A stretch of 64,000 nt of DNA, taken from positions 310,001-374,000 of the forward strand of contig NZ_JNYY01000016.1 of NCBI RefSeq assembly GCF_000716785.1. Reading direction: 5' to 3'. Each line of letters begins with the position of its first letter. Position 1 is the stretch's first letter. Made by a program: the position numbers and the translations under genes. Below are positions 50,533 through 58,968 of the stretch, in pieces. This stretch comes from Amycolatopsis vancoresmycina (GTDB lineage: Bacteria > Actinomycetota > Actinomycetes > Mycobacteriales > Pseudonocardiaceae). Below the pieces are notes generated by a model that did not search any database, was not told where the DNA came from, and saw only the letters and a list, made by a program, of their open reading frames with translations.

Positions 50533-51395
50533 TCGAAGCGATCCGGCCGTTCCGCTGGGACCTCGTGCGCCCCGACCACCTCGGCACCCTGCTCGACGGG
50601 GTTCCCGAGCCGGACCTGTGGTTCCTCGACGACCTGATCGACTGCGCCGCGAAGGTGGTCGCGCGGTCGGAGGACGGCGAGCTGCACTTCGTCGGCCGGT
50701 CCGCCGACTCCGTCTTCGACCTGCTCGGCGGCGCGCTGCCGGATCCGGGCCGGCTGCACCTGCTGCCGCTGTCCACCGGGTGGATCGACCACCCGCTGCT
50801 GGGGCCGCTCCGCCCGGCGGAGGTGGCGCAGCTGCGGGCGAACCTGGCCGCCCACGGCCTCGCCCCGGAGCGCCTCGCCCGGGGTTCCCGGCCCCTCACC
50901 TTCGTCGACGCCGTGTCTTCGGGCGGCTCTTTCGGGCACCTGGTCGGGATCCTGCGCGACTGGGCGGCCGGCGAACGCGCCGACTGGCCCGCCATCCGGC
51001 GGCGGATCCGGATCGTCGGACTGACCTGGCGCACGGCCACCAGCCCGAAAACCCGCCGCTGGCAGCAGCACGCCGAGTGGGTGCGGGACCTGCCCAGCGG
51101 CTCGATCCGCAACGTCTCGGTCGACGCGGCGGTGCTCGGCTACCTCGCCGACCACCAGCACAAGCTCGCCCCGTCGTTCCGGCGGGACCGCTGGCACGAC
51201 GGGGACATCCGCGAACCCGCGCACGACGACCGCACCCGCCGGGCGCTGGCCGAAGCGGTCGCGATCGTCGAAGCCGGGCGCACGCGGGCCGTGCGCGAGC
51301 GGCTCGCCCGCGCGATGAGCCGCGAACCCGCGATCGCCGAGCCGTGGCTGCGGGACCTCGTCAGGCGTCTTCCTCTTCGAGCATCTCCGGCGTGA
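50529..51395 (+). CDS. Hypothetical protein with phosphoribosyltransferase-like motif
   Basis: 288 residues from GTG 50529. The stretch LTFVDAVSSGGSFGHLVGIL (about residues 118-137) resembles the PRPP-binding loop of phosphoribosyltransferases (VDDxxxTG/SSG), and ELHFVGRSADSVFDLLGG looks like the hood region of PRTase-type proteins in stress operons. No other known domain is seen. The 3' end overlaps whiA by 35 bases (convergent). It is coupled to the small gene before it. Function not assigned. Confidence 0.65.
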   Translation: MIEAIRPFRWDLVRPDHLGTLLDGVPEPDLWFLDDLIDCAAKVVARSEDGELHFVGRSADSVFDLLGGALPDPGRLHLLPLSTGWIDHPLLGPLRPAEVAQLRANLAAHGLAPERLARGSRPLTFVDAVSSGGSFGHLVGILRDWAAGERADWPAIRRRIRIVGLTWRTATSPKTRRWQQHAEWVRDLPSGSIRNVSVDAAVLGYLADHQHKLAPSFRRDRWHDGDIREPAHDDRTRRALAEAVAIVEAGRTRAVRERLARAMSREPAIAEPWLRDLVRRLPLRASPA

Positions 51396-52353
51396 CCGCG
51401 GACTCCGTGTCCGGGATGCCCAGGTCCTTCGCGCGCTTGTCCGCCATCGCCAGCAGGCGGCGGATCCGCCCGGCCACCGCGTCCTTCGTCATCTGCGGGT
51501 CCGACAGCTGGCCCAGTTCCTCCAGGGACGCTTGCCGGTTGGACAGCCGGAGCCGGCCCGCCGCCAGCAGGTGGTCCGGGGCCGTGTCGCCGAGGATCTC
51601 CAGCGCCCGCTCCACCCGGGCCGCCGCCGCGACCGCCGCGCGGGCCGAGCGGCGCAGGTTCGCGTCGTCGAAGTTGGCCAGGCGGTTCGCCGTCGCGCGG
51701 ACTTCGCGGCGCATCCGGCGCTCTTCCCACTGCAGGACGCTCGCGTGCGCGCCCAGGCGCGTCAGCAGCGCGCCGATCGCGTCGCCGTCGCGGACCACCA
51801 CCCGGTCCGCGCCGCGGACCTCGCGGGACTTCGCCTGGATGCCCATCCGGCGGGCCGCGCCCACCAGGGCCAGCGCCGCCTCCGGGCCGGGGCACGTCAC
51901 CTCCAGCGACGACGAGCGGCCCGGCTCGGTCAGCGAGCCGTGCGCGAGGAACGCGCCCCGCCACGCCGCTTCCGCGTCGGCCACTCCCCCGGACACCACG
52001 GCCGCCGGCAGCCCGCGCACCGGGCGGCCGCGCTGGTCGATCAGCCCGGTCTGGCGGGCCAGGCCCTCGCCGTCCTTGACCACGCGCACCACGTACCGGG
52101 TGCCCTTGCGCAGGCCGCCGCTGGCGGTGATCACGTGGACGTCCGAATGGTGGCCGTACAGCTCGTGGATCTCCTTGCGCAGCCGTCGCGCGACCGAGCC
52201 CGTGTCGAGCTCCGCCTCCACGACCACCCGGCCGGCCACGATGTGCAGGCCGCCGGCGAAGCGAAGCAGCGACGCGACCTCCGCCCGGCGCGGCCCGATC
52301 TTCGTGATCTCCAGCCGGCTCAGCTCGTCCTTCACCGCGGCGGTCATCGCCAT
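51361..52353 (-). CDS. whiA: Sporulation regulator WhiA
   Basis: 330-residue DNA-binding regulator conserved in Gram-positives; in Streptomyces it works with WhiB to drive sporulation septation. It has an N-terminal LAGLIDADG-like domain (AVKDELSRLEITKIGPRRAE, VASLLRFAGGLHI) and a C-terminal helix-turn-helix in the last 80 residues (RASLEELGQLSDPQMTKDAV-like). ATG 52353 gives MAMTAAVKDEL, the family start. It overlaps yvcK by 10 bases; final gene of uvrC-rapZ-yvcK-whiA. Confidence 0.96.
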   Translation of the reverse strand: MAMTAAVKDELSRLEITKIGPRRAEVASLLRFAGGLHIVAGRVVVEAELDTGSVARRLRKEIHELYGHHSDVHVITASGGLRKGTRYVVRVVKDGEGLARQTGLIDQRGRPVRGLPAAVVSGGVADAEAAWRGAFLAHGSLTEPGRSSSLEVTCPGPEAALALVGAARRMGIQAKSREVRGADRVVVRDGDAIGALLTRLGAHASVLQWEERRMRREVRATANRLANFDDANLRRSARAAVAAAARVERALEILGDTAPDHLLAAGRLRLSNRQASLEELGQLSDPQMTKDAVAGRIRRLLAMADKRAKDLGIPDTESAVTPEMLEEEDA

Positions 52354-53348
52354 TCCTGCCCCTCCCTGCCTTTCGCTCCTCCCCCGTGCTCCCCGCCGAG
52401 ACCGAGAGCCTCCCGCATGCACAACGCGAGCGCATCAGGATCATGCCGTCCCGGCACTTCGGGGTCGGCCACCGCCCCCAGGTGCGCCCGGCCGCCGAGC
52501 CGTTCCGCCGCGCGGCGGAGATTCGCCGGGTCGGGCACGGAATCGCGGTCCGCGATCACCGCGTCGACCCGCAGATCGGGCGCGTGCTCGAAGAGTACGT
52601 CGAGGTGGCGCTCCGGGGAGAATCCCGCGGTTTCCCCCGGCTGGGGGACAAGGTTGAGCACGAGTGCCTTCGTCGCGGCCGTCCGCACGAGCGCGTCGCG
52701 CAGCCCGGGCACGAGCAGGTGCGGCAGCACGCTGGTGAACCACGAACCCGGCCCGAGGAAGACGACGTCGGCGTTCAGCACCGCTTCCACGGCCTCGTCG
52801 CACGCCAGTGGCGGGCGCCCGGCGCGGCCCGGCGAGCGCAGGCTGACCCGCCGCACCTGACCCGGGGTGGTGGCCACCGCGACCTGGCCGCGGATCGTCC
52901 GCAGCGCCGCCGGGTCCTCGCTGTCGAGACCGCTGACCTGGCCTTCGATTTCGAGGGGTTCCGGCGACATCGGCAGCACGCGGCCCGAGACGCCCATCAG
53001 CCGGCAGGCTTCGTCGAGCGCGGCGACCGGGTCGCCGAGCACCTCGAACAGCCCGGCCAGCAGCAGGTTCCCCACCGCGTGGCCGGCCAGCGCACCGTCG
53101 CCGCCGAAGCGGTGCTGGAAGACTTCGGCCCACAGCGTGCCGCCGTCCTCCGCGGCGAAGGCGGCGAACGCCTGCCGCAGGTCGCCCGGCGGCAGCAGGC
53201 CGAGTTCGCGCCGCAGCCTGCCGGACGATCCGCCGTCGTCGGCCACGGTCACGATCGCGGTGACGTCGGGGGTCACCCGCCGCACCGCGGACAACGTGGC
53301 GTGCAGCCCGTGGCCGCCCCCGAGGGCGACCGCGCGCACGTTATTCAC
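52344..53348 (-). CDS. yvcK: YvcK-type UDP-GlcNAc-binding protein
   Basis: 334-residue protein of the CofD/YvcK superfamily, which binds UDP-N-acetylglucosamine and links carbon supply with cell-wall growth. Motifs are VRAVALGGGHGLHATLSA, TVADDGGSSGRLR, GHAVGNLLLAGLFE and VFLGPGSWFTSVLPHLL. GTG 53348 overlaps the rapZ stop by 8 bases; TTG 53354 is an alternative. It is located, as usual, between rapZ and whiA. Confidence 0.95.
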   Translation of the reverse strand: MNNVRAVALGGGHGLHATLSAVRRVTPDVTAIVTVADDGGSSGRLRRELGLLPPGDLRQAFAAFAAEDGGTLWAEVFQHRFGGDGALAGHAVGNLLLAGLFEVLGDPVAALDEACRLMGVSGRVLPMSPEPLEIEGQVSGLDSEDPAALRTIRGQVAVATTPGQVRRVSLRSPGRAGRPPLACDEAVEAVLNADVVFLGPGSWFTSVLPHLLVPGLRDALVRTAATKALVLNLVPQPGETAGFSPERHLDVLFEHAPDLRVDAVIADRDSVPDPANLRRAAERLGGRAHLGAVADPEVPGRHDPDALALCMREALGLGGEHGGGAKGREGQEWR

Positions 53349-54231
53349 GACCAAGGTCGCGGTGCACCACCTTCACGGCCATACCGTCCTCTTTGGACAG
53401 ACGCTGGGCGAGTTCCACGGACAGCGCCACGCTGCGGTGCTTGCCGCCGGTGCAGCCGACGGCGAGCGTCAGGTACCGCTTGCCCTCGCGCTTGTAGCCG
53501 GCGCCGATCAGCCGCAGCAGCTGGTGGTAGCGGTCCAGGAACTCTTCCGCGCCTTCCTGCGAGAGGACGTAGTTGCGGACCTCGCCGTCGAGGCCCGTGT
53601 GTTCGCGCAGCTCCGGGATCCAGAACGGGTTCGGCAGGAACCGGACGTCCATCACCAGGTCGGCGTCCATCGGCAGGCCGTACTTGTAGCCGAAGGACAG
53701 CACGGTGACCCGGGTCTGGGTGCTCGCCTCGGAGCCGAACGCGTCCTCGATCTTGGCGCGCAGGTCGTGCACCGACAGCGACGACGTGTCGAGCACCAGG
53801 TCGGCCTCTTCGCGCAGCGGCTCCAGCAGCGTCCGCTCCGCCGTGATGCCGTCGGCGAGCCGGCCGTCACCCTGCATCGGGTGGCCGCGGCGGACGGCTT
53901 CGAAGCGCCGCACCAGCACCGCGTCGGTCGCTTCCAGGAACAGCACGCGCGGCTTGTAGCCCCGCGCGTCGAGGTCCTTGATGACCGAGGCGAGGTCGTC
54001 GGTGAACGCGCGCGAGCGCACGTCCATGACGACGGCCACCTTCGTGATCGCGCCGCGCGCCTGCGCGCCCAGCTCGACCATGGTGGCGATCAGCTCCGGG
54101 GGCAGGTTGTCGACGACGAACCAGCCCAGGTCCTCCAGGCACTTGGCCGCGGTGCTGCGGCCGGCGCCGGAGAGCCCGGACACGACCGCGACCTCCATGC
54201 CGGACCCGCGGATCTCTTCTTGCGCACTCAC
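53341..54231 (-). CDS. rapZ: RNase adapter RapZ (nucleotide-binding protein)
   Basis: 296-residue protein with an N-terminal P-loop domain (VSGLSGAGRSTAAKCLED, residues about 17-34, where the Walker lysine is Arg, as in other actinobacterial members) and a C-terminal domain with SFGYKYGLPMDADLVMDVRF and GCTGGKHRSVALSV. In E. coli RapZ controls glucosamine-6-phosphate synthase through small RNA; the actinobacterial role is less clear. It overlaps yvcK and is 9 bases from uvrC. Confidence 0.94.
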   Translation of the reverse strand: MSAQEEIRGSGMEVAVVSGLSGAGRSTAAKCLEDLGWFVVDNLPPELIATMVELGAQARGAITKVAVVMDVRSRAFTDDLASVIKDLDARGYKPRVLFLEATDAVLVRRFEAVRRGHPMQGDGRLADGITAERTLLEPLREEADLVLDTSSLSVHDLRAKIEDAFGSEASTQTRVTVLSFGYKYGLPMDADLVMDVRFLPNPFWIPELREHTGLDGEVRNYVLSQEGAEEFLDRYHQLLRLIGAGYKREGKRYLTLAVGCTGGKHRSVALSVELAQRLSKEDGMAVKVVHRDLGRE

Positions 54232-54240
54232 TGTCTTCCC

Positions 54241-56196
54241 TTACTCCCCTGCTCCTGTGCCGTTGCTCGCGCCGGACTCCCCGGCCAGCGCGGCGACCAC
54301 GGCCTCCGCGGTGCGCCTGCCGAAGCCGGGCACCGCCTCGATCTCTTCGATCCTGGCCTGCTTGAGCTTCTTCACCGAGCCGAAGTGCTTGATCAGCGCG
54401 GTGCGGCGAGCCTGCCCCAGCCCGGGCACACTGTCCAATTCGGACGTCTGCAGCCGTTTGGAGCGCTTCTCGCGGTGGTAGGCGATGGCGAAGCGGTGGG
54501 CCTCGTCACGCAGCCGCTGCAGCAGGTACAGCCCCTCCGACGTCCGGGGCAGGATCACCGGATCGGGGTCGGCGGGCAGCCAGACCTCCTCCAGCCGCTT
54601 GGCCAGCCCGATCACCGAGATGTCGGTGATGCCGAGCTCGGCCAGCACGTCGGCGGCCGCGGTGGCCTGCGGGCCCGCGCCGTCGACGACCAGCAGGTTC
54701 GGCGGGTAGGCGAACTTCTTCGGCCGCCCGGTCTCCGGGTCGAGCCCCGGTGTGCTCGACTCTTCCGAGGTTTCCTTGAGGTAGCGGTGGAAGCGGCGCC
54801 GGACGACCTCGGCGATCGAGGCGACGTCACCCTCCGTGGCCGCCTCCCGCAGCGCGAAGCGCCGGTATTCGGACTTGCGCGCGAGGCCGTCCTCGAAGAC
54901 GACGAGCGACGCGACGACGTCGCTGCCCTGGATGTGGCTGATGTCGATGCACTCGATGCGCAGCGGCGCCGTGTCGAGGGCGAGGAACTCCTGCAGCTCC
55001 GTGAGCGCCGCCGAGCGCGCGGTGAGGTCACCGGCGCGGCGCAGCTTGTGCTGGGTGAACGCCTCCCCGGCGTTGCGCTGGACGGTCTCGGCGAGCGCCT
55101 TCTTGTCGCCGCGCTGCGGCACCCGCAGCTGGACGCGCGACCCGCGCAGCCCGGTGAGCCACTCCGCCACCGCGTCCGCGTCGGCGGGCAGCTCGGGCAC
55201 CAGGACCTCGCGCGGGACGACCGGGCCGGAGTCGACGTCGTCGCGCGCGTCGAGCTCGGCCTCGTCGCCGTAGAACTGGGTGAGGAAGTGGTCGACCAGC
55301 GCCGGGACGTCCATCTCCTCGGCCTTGTCGATCACCCAGCCGCGCTGGCCGCGGACGCGCCCGCCGCGCACGTGGAAGACCTGGACGGCGGCCTCGAGCT
55401 CGTCGTGGGCGAAGGCGACGACGTCGGCGTCCGTGCCGTCGCCGAGCACCACGGCCTGCTTCTCCATGGCGCGGCGCAGCGCGCCGAGGTCGTCGCGCAG
55501 CCGGGCGGCGCGCTCGAACTCGAGCTCCTCGGACGCGGCGGCCATCTCGGCTTCCAGGCGCTTGATCATGACGTCGGTCTTGCCCGCGAGGAAGTCGCAG
55601 AAGTCCTCGACGATGTCGCGGTGCTCGTCGGCCGACACCCGGCCCACGCACGGCGCCGAGCACTTGTCGATGTAGCCGAGCAGGCAGGGGCGGCCGATCT
55701 GGCCGTGGCGGCGGAACACCCCGGCCGAGCACGTGCGGGCCGGGAAGACGCGCAGCAGCAGGTCGAGGGTCTCCCGGATGGCCCACGCGTGCGCGTACGG
55801 GCCGAAGTACCGGACGCCCTTCTTGCGCGCGCCGCGGTAGACGTGCAGGCGGGGGAACTCCTCGTTCAGCGTCACCGCGAGCACCGGGTAGCTCTTGTCG
55901 TCGCGGTAGCGGACGTTGAACCGGGGGTCGAACTCCTTGATCCAGTTGTACTCCAGCTGGAGCGCCTCGACCTCGGTGGTGACGACGGTCCATTCGACGC
56001 TCGCGGCCGTGGTGACCATCTGGCGCGTGCGCGGGTGCAGGCCGGAGAGGTCGGCGAAGTAGGAGTTCAGCCTGCTCCGGAGGCTCTTCGCCTTGCCGAC
56101 GTAGATGACCCGCTTGGTCGCGTCGCGGAACTTGTACACGCCAGGGGCATCCGGGATGCTCCCCGGCGAGGGACGGTAGGTGGTCGGGTCAGCCAC
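54241..56196 (-). CDS. uvrC: UvrABC system protein C
   Basis: Nucleotide excision nuclease making both cuts around a lesion bound by UvrB; 651 residues. Domains: GIY-YIG (DAPGVYKFRDATKRVIYVGK, residues about 17-95), Cys-rich region with PCLLGYIDKCSAPCVGRV (about 160), UVR helix (VMIKRLEAEMAAASEELEFE, about 207), RNase-H-like endonuclease (IECIDISHIQGSDVVASLVV, about 395), and HhH tandem at the end. GTG 56196 lies six bases after a PafBC-type -10, so the mRNA is probably leaderless and damage-induced. Confidence 0.97.
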   Translation of the reverse strand: MADPTTYRPSPGSIPDAPGVYKFRDATKRVIYVGKAKSLRSRLNSYFADLSGLHPRTRQMVTTAASVEWTVVTTEVEALQLEYNWIKEFDPRFNVRYRDDKSYPVLAVTLNEEFPRLHVYRGARKKGVRYFGPYAHAWAIRETLDLLLRVFPARTCSAGVFRRHGQIGRPCLLGYIDKCSAPCVGRVSADEHRDIVEDFCDFLAGKTDVMIKRLEAEMAAASEELEFERAARLRDDLGALRRAMEKQAVVLGDGTDADVVAFAHDELEAAVQVFHVRGGRVRGQRGWVIDKAEEMDVPALVDHFLTQFYGDEAELDARDDVDSGPVVPREVLVPELPADADAVAEWLTGLRGSRVQLRVPQRGDKKALAETVQRNAGEAFTQHKLRRAGDLTARSAALTELQEFLALDTAPLRIECIDISHIQGSDVVASLVVFEDGLARKSEYRRFALREAATEGDVASIAEVVRRRFHRYLKETSEESSTPGLDPETGRPKKFAYPPNLLVVDGAGPQATAAADVLAELGITDISVIGLAKRLEEVWLPADPDPVILPRTSEGLYLLQRLRDEAHRFAIAYHREKRSKRLQTSELDSVPGLGQARRTALIKHFGSVKKLKQARIEEIEAVPGFGRRTAEAVVAALAGESGASNGTGAGE

Positions 56197-56202
56197 CCCC
56201 CC

Positions 56203-56225
56203 AGCGTATTTGGCACCACCGACAG
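56203..56225 (-). promoter_or_regulatory. PafBC (RecA-NDp) promoter of uvrC
   Basis: Minus-strand reading: CTGTCGGTG (56225-56217), 8 bases, TACGCT (56208-56203). It matches TTGTCRGTG-N8-TANNNT except for the first base. The uvrC GTG is at 56196, six bases after the hexamer, so transcription starts at or next to the start codon. PafBC controls LexA-independent damage induction in mycobacteria. Confidence 0.8.
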
Positions 56226-56388
56226 TTCTCGCACGCCCCCGTCCGGCCGCGGTCGGGGGGCGTCCGCTGTCCGATCCGCCGGAAGTCGGGTCTTCGTCCG
56301 GTCACGACCTTCGTCGGTGCCCTCGCAGGTGACGCGGTGGTTACTTTCCGACCACCGATCCGGTCCCCCTGTCGAAAGGATCACCACC

Positions 56389-57111
56389 GTGAGCTCTCTC
56401 CGCCTCATCGGTGCCGCCTCCGCGGCCGCCGTCGCCCTGACCTTGGCCGGCGGCGCGGTCGCCGCCGCGGGCGTCCAGCCGAACATCGTCGGCGGCAGCA
56501 CCGCACCGACGGTCTCCTGGGGTGCGCAGGTCTACGTGAACACCGCCGGGCGCGACTACCAGGGCTTCAACTGCTCGGGCACGGTGATCGCGGCGCGCTG
56601 GGTGCTGACCGCGGTGCACTGCCTCGACCAGGACGGCTCGGGCATGTACGTCCGGGTCGGCAGCAACACGCTGCTCTCGGGCACGAAGATCGCCGTCGAC
56701 AACGAGTACGAGTCCCCGAACGGCGACATCGCGCTGCTCCACCTGGCCTCGGCGACGAGCACGGCACCGATCTCGCTGGGCAGCTCGGACCCGGCGACCG
56801 GCAGCACCAACCAGATCTACGGCTGGGGCCGCACCACCCCGACCGGCCCGCCGGCGACGTCGCTGAAGACGGCGAACGTCCAGGTGACCGGCCGCTCCAC
56901 GGACGCCTACGGCGGCCGCGCGATCCAGAGCGTCGGCATCAACGGCTCGGCGTGGAAGGGCGACTCGGGCGGGCCGGAGGTTTCCGGCGGGGTCCAGGTC
57001 GGCGTCGCGTCGACGGTCCAGAACCAGAGCGGGTCGACCACGCGCGGGACGAACAACTACGCGAGTGTGGCGGCGAGCCGGTCCTGGATCCGGACGACCG
57101 CGGGCGTGTGA
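56389..57111 (+). CDS. Secreted trypsin-like serine protease
   Basis: 240-residue S1-family protease with a signal peptide (LIGAASAAAVALTLAGGAVA). The mature start is close to NIVGGSTAP, so a short propeptide is likely. The catalytic triad is His in VLTAVHCL (about residue 84), Asp in SPNGDIALLHL (about 118) and Ser in GDSGGPEV (about 196). GTG 56389, with GAAAGGA upstream. Divergent from uvrC. A TTCG hairpin follows. Confidence 0.93.
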   Translation: MSSLRLIGAASAAAVALTLAGGAVAAAGVQPNIVGGSTAPTVSWGAQVYVNTAGRDYQGFNCSGTVIAARWVLTAVHCLDQDGSGMYVRVGSNTLLSGTKIAVDNEYESPNGDIALLHLASATSTAPISLGSSDPATGSTNQIYGWGRTTPTGPPATSLKTANVQVTGRSTDAYGGRAIQSVGINGSAWKGDSGGPEVSGGVQVGVASTVQNQSGSTTRGTNNYASVAASRSWIRTTAGV

Positions 57112-57117
57112 GTTCGC

Positions 57118-57141
57118 GGGGCGGCGCTTCGGCGCCGCCCC
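57118..57141 (+). terminator. UUCG-hairpin terminator
   Basis: A 10-bp perfect stem GGGGCGGCGC (57118-57127) with 57132-57141 and a TTCG loop, 6 bases after the protease stop and 4 bases before the exonuclease III promoter motif. Confidence 0.85.
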
Positions 57142-57145
57142 GATC

Positions 57146-57168
57146 TTGTCGGTGGTGTGTGGGATGCT
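57146..57168 (+). promoter_or_regulatory. PafBC-like promoter of exonuclease III gene
   Basis: TTGTCGGTG (57146-57154) is a perfect -35 type element. After 8 bases comes GATGCT (57163-57168), which keeps the A and final T of TANNNT but has G for the first T. The ATG at 57176 is 7 bases further on, giving the same leaderless spacing as uvrC. Confidence 0.55.
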
Positions 57169-57175
57169 CGCGGGC

Positions 57176-57952
57176 ATGCGGATCGCCACCTGGAACGTGA
57201 ACTCCATCGTCCCCCGCCTGCCCCGCGTGCTGGGGTTCCTGGAGGAGACGGCGCCGGACGTGCTGTGCCTGCAGGAGCTGAAGACCACGACGGAGAAGTT
57301 CCCGCTGGCCGAGGTCGAGGCGCTCGGGTACGAGGTGGCGGCGTACGGGCTCGGGCGCTGGAACGGCGTCGGGATCGTGTCGAAGGCAGGCCTGTCGGAC
57401 GTGGTGCGCGGGCTGCCGGGCGAGCCTTCGTTCGAAGGCGCGGCGGAGGCGCGGGCGATCGGCGCCATGTGCGGTGGGGTGCGGGTGTGGTCGGTGTACG
57501 TGCCCAACGGGCGTGAGCCGGACAACCCGCACTACGCGTACAAGCTGGAGTGGCTTTCGGCGCTGCACTCGCTTGTGGCTTCGGAGATTGCGTCGGGGCC
57601 GTTCGCGGTGCTCGGGGACTTCAACGTGGCGCCGACGGACGCGGACGTGTGGGACATCGCGTTGTTCGCGGAGTCGACGCACGTGACGAAGCCAGAGCGC
57701 GACGCCTTGGCCCGGCTGCGGGACTTGGGGTTGTCGGACGTCTTCCCGCGGCCGCTGAAGTACGACCACCCGTTCACGTACTGGGACTACCGGGCCGGGA
57801 ACTTCCCGAACAACAAGGGCATGCGGATCGACCTGGTGTACGGGAACGAGCCTTTCACTTCCGCGGTGACGGATTCCTATGTGGACCGGAACGCGCGGAA
57901 GGGGAAGGGCCCCTCGGACCACGCACCGATCGTGGTCGACCTGGACCTCTGA
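57176..57952 (+). CDS. xth: Exodeoxyribonuclease III
   Basis: 258-residue apurinic/apyrimidinic endonuclease and 3'-exonuclease for base excision repair, EEP superfamily. Motifs are MRIATWNVNSI, VLCLQELK (metal Glu), YVPNGREPDN, LGDFNVAPTDADV, and the C-terminal GMRIDLVYGN with SDHAPIVVDLDL (catalytic Asp-His). ATG 57176 is preferred because of the leaderless spacing; an ATG at 57164 lies inside the promoter hexamer. A long palindrome follows. Confidence 0.94.
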   Translation: MRIATWNVNSIVPRLPRVLGFLEETAPDVLCLQELKTTTEKFPLAEVEALGYEVAAYGLGRWNGVGIVSKAGLSDVVRGLPGEPSFEGAAEARAIGAMCGGVRVWSVYVPNGREPDNPHYAYKLEWLSALHSLVASEIASGPFAVLGDFNVAPTDADVWDIALFAESTHVTKPERDALARLRDLGLSDVFPRPLKYDHPFTYWDYRAGNFPNNKGMRIDLVYGNEPFTSAVTDSYVDRNARKGKGPSDHAPIVVDLDL

Positions 57953-57962
57953 CACGCAACCG

Positions 57963-58008
57963 GTCGTGAGTGGCAAGGCGAGTTCTAACTCGTCTTACCA
58001 CTCACGAC
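57963..58008. repeat. 46-bp palindrome between convergent genes
   Basis: 22-base arms (57963-57984 and 57987-58008, GTCGTGAGTGG...) around a 2-base centre, with one C-A mismatch and one G-T pair. It sits between the exonuclease III and PH-protein stops, so it can act as a bidirectional terminator. Very similar interspersed palindromes are, from memory, common in Amycolatopsis genomes. Confidence 0.75.
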
Positions 58009-58021
58009 AGTGAAGGCCTGC

Positions 58022-58465
58022 TCAGCCGCCGGTGGCTGCGCGGTGCAGCTTGCGCAGGGCGCGCACCGCTTCCACCGCCCGGTCCCGGTCCACGGCCTGC
58101 ACCGCCATCACCGCGTGGTACTCGTCGTCCGGCAGCTCCAGCCGCGCCCACGACGCCCCGTCCGGGAAACTCACCGACAGCACGTCACTCCACGCGAAGC
58201 GGCGCGTGATCAGCACGTTCCGGACCTCGATGCCCTCCGCATCCGCCCGGACCCGGGCGATCGCGAACAGCATCACCCCGCACGCCAGCAGGATCCCGAT
58301 GCCCACCATCGCCGCCTGGTCGGAGCGCTGGAACCGGACCCCCGTGTCGCCGTTGCGCAGCAGCACCGCCACCACGACGAACACCGCCAGCAGCGCCACC
58401 GCCAGCACGCTGCACATGATCAACGCGCGGCGGGGGCGGATCACCAGGAGAGTCTTCACGGTCAC
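58022..58465 (-). CDS. PH-domain membrane protein of the rib operon
   Basis: 147 residues from GTG 58465. Two membrane helices (ALIMCSVLAVALLAVFVVVA and AAMVGIGILLACGVMLFAIA) are followed by a bacterial PH-like domain (RADAEGIEVRNVLITRRFAW, VLSVSFPDGASWARLELPDD). It overlaps the ribH stop by 4 bases (GTGA). The same gene follows ribH in Mycobacterium (Rv1417). Its role is unknown; by position it may be linked to flavin use or envelope. Confidence 0.82.
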   Translation of the reverse strand: MTVKTLLVIRPRRALIMCSVLAVALLAVFVVVAVLLRNGDTGVRFQRSDQAAMVGIGILLACGVMLFAIARVRADAEGIEVRNVLITRRFAWSDVLSVSFPDGASWARLELPDDEYHAVMAVQAVDRDRAVEAVRALRKLHRAATGG

Positions 58466-58968
58466 ACGAAACCCCGCTCGGTCCACGGCTGGCGCAGGCT
58501 CCGCAGCACGTGCGCGGAATCCAGCGCCGCCACCGTCGCCTCGTAGCCCTTGTCCTCCTTCGAGCCCGGACGGCCCGACCGGTCGACCGCCTGCTCGTGC
58601 GTGTCGCACGTCAGGACGCCGTTGCCGACCGGGGTGCTCTCGTCCAGCGCCACCCGGGTCAGGCCCGCCGTCACCGCGTCGCACACGTACTCGAAGTGGG
58701 GGGTGCCGCCGCGGATCACCACGCCCAGCGCGACCACCGCGTCGTGGTTGCGGGCCAGTGCCTGCGCCACCACCGGGAGCTCGACCGCGCCCGCGACGTG
58801 CACCACCGTCGGCTCGTCCTCCAGCTCCGCCTCGCGCGCCGCGACCAGCGCCCGCTCCAGCAGGACGTCGGTGATGTCCGCGTTCCAGCGGGTGGCGACG
58901 ATGCCGAGCTTCAGCGACTTGCAGTCGGAGAGGTCCAGCTTGACGTCCGGACGGCCTTCGCCGCTCAC
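58462..58968 (-). CDS. ribH: 6,7-dimethyl-8-ribityllumazine synthase
   Basis: Condenses the 4-carbon unit from RibB with the pyrimidine to make lumazine; 168 residues, forming the usual multimeric cage. Motifs are LGIVATRWNADITDVLLERA, VHVAGAVELPVVAQAL, the catalytic-His segment VIRGGTPHFEYVCDAV and PVGNGVLTCDTHEQA. GTG 58968 overlaps the ribBA stop; its stop overlaps the PH gene. Confidence 0.96.
   Translation of the reverse strand: MSGEGRPDVKLDLSDCKSLKLGIVATRWNADITDVLLERALVAAREAELEDEPTVVHVAGAVELPVVAQALARNHDAVVALGVVIRGGTPHFEYVCDAVTAGLTRVALDESTPVGNGVLTCDTHEQAVDRSGRPGSKEDKGYEATVAALDSAHVLRSLRQPWTERGFV

Noticed and set aside
52867..57111. Very long plus-strand open frame (1414 codons) antisense to yvcK, rapZ and uvrC
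   Set aside because: Its only gene-like portion is the final 240 codons, the serine protease from 56389. The rest is the Arg/Val/Gly-rich shadow of uvrC and rapZ on the other strand.
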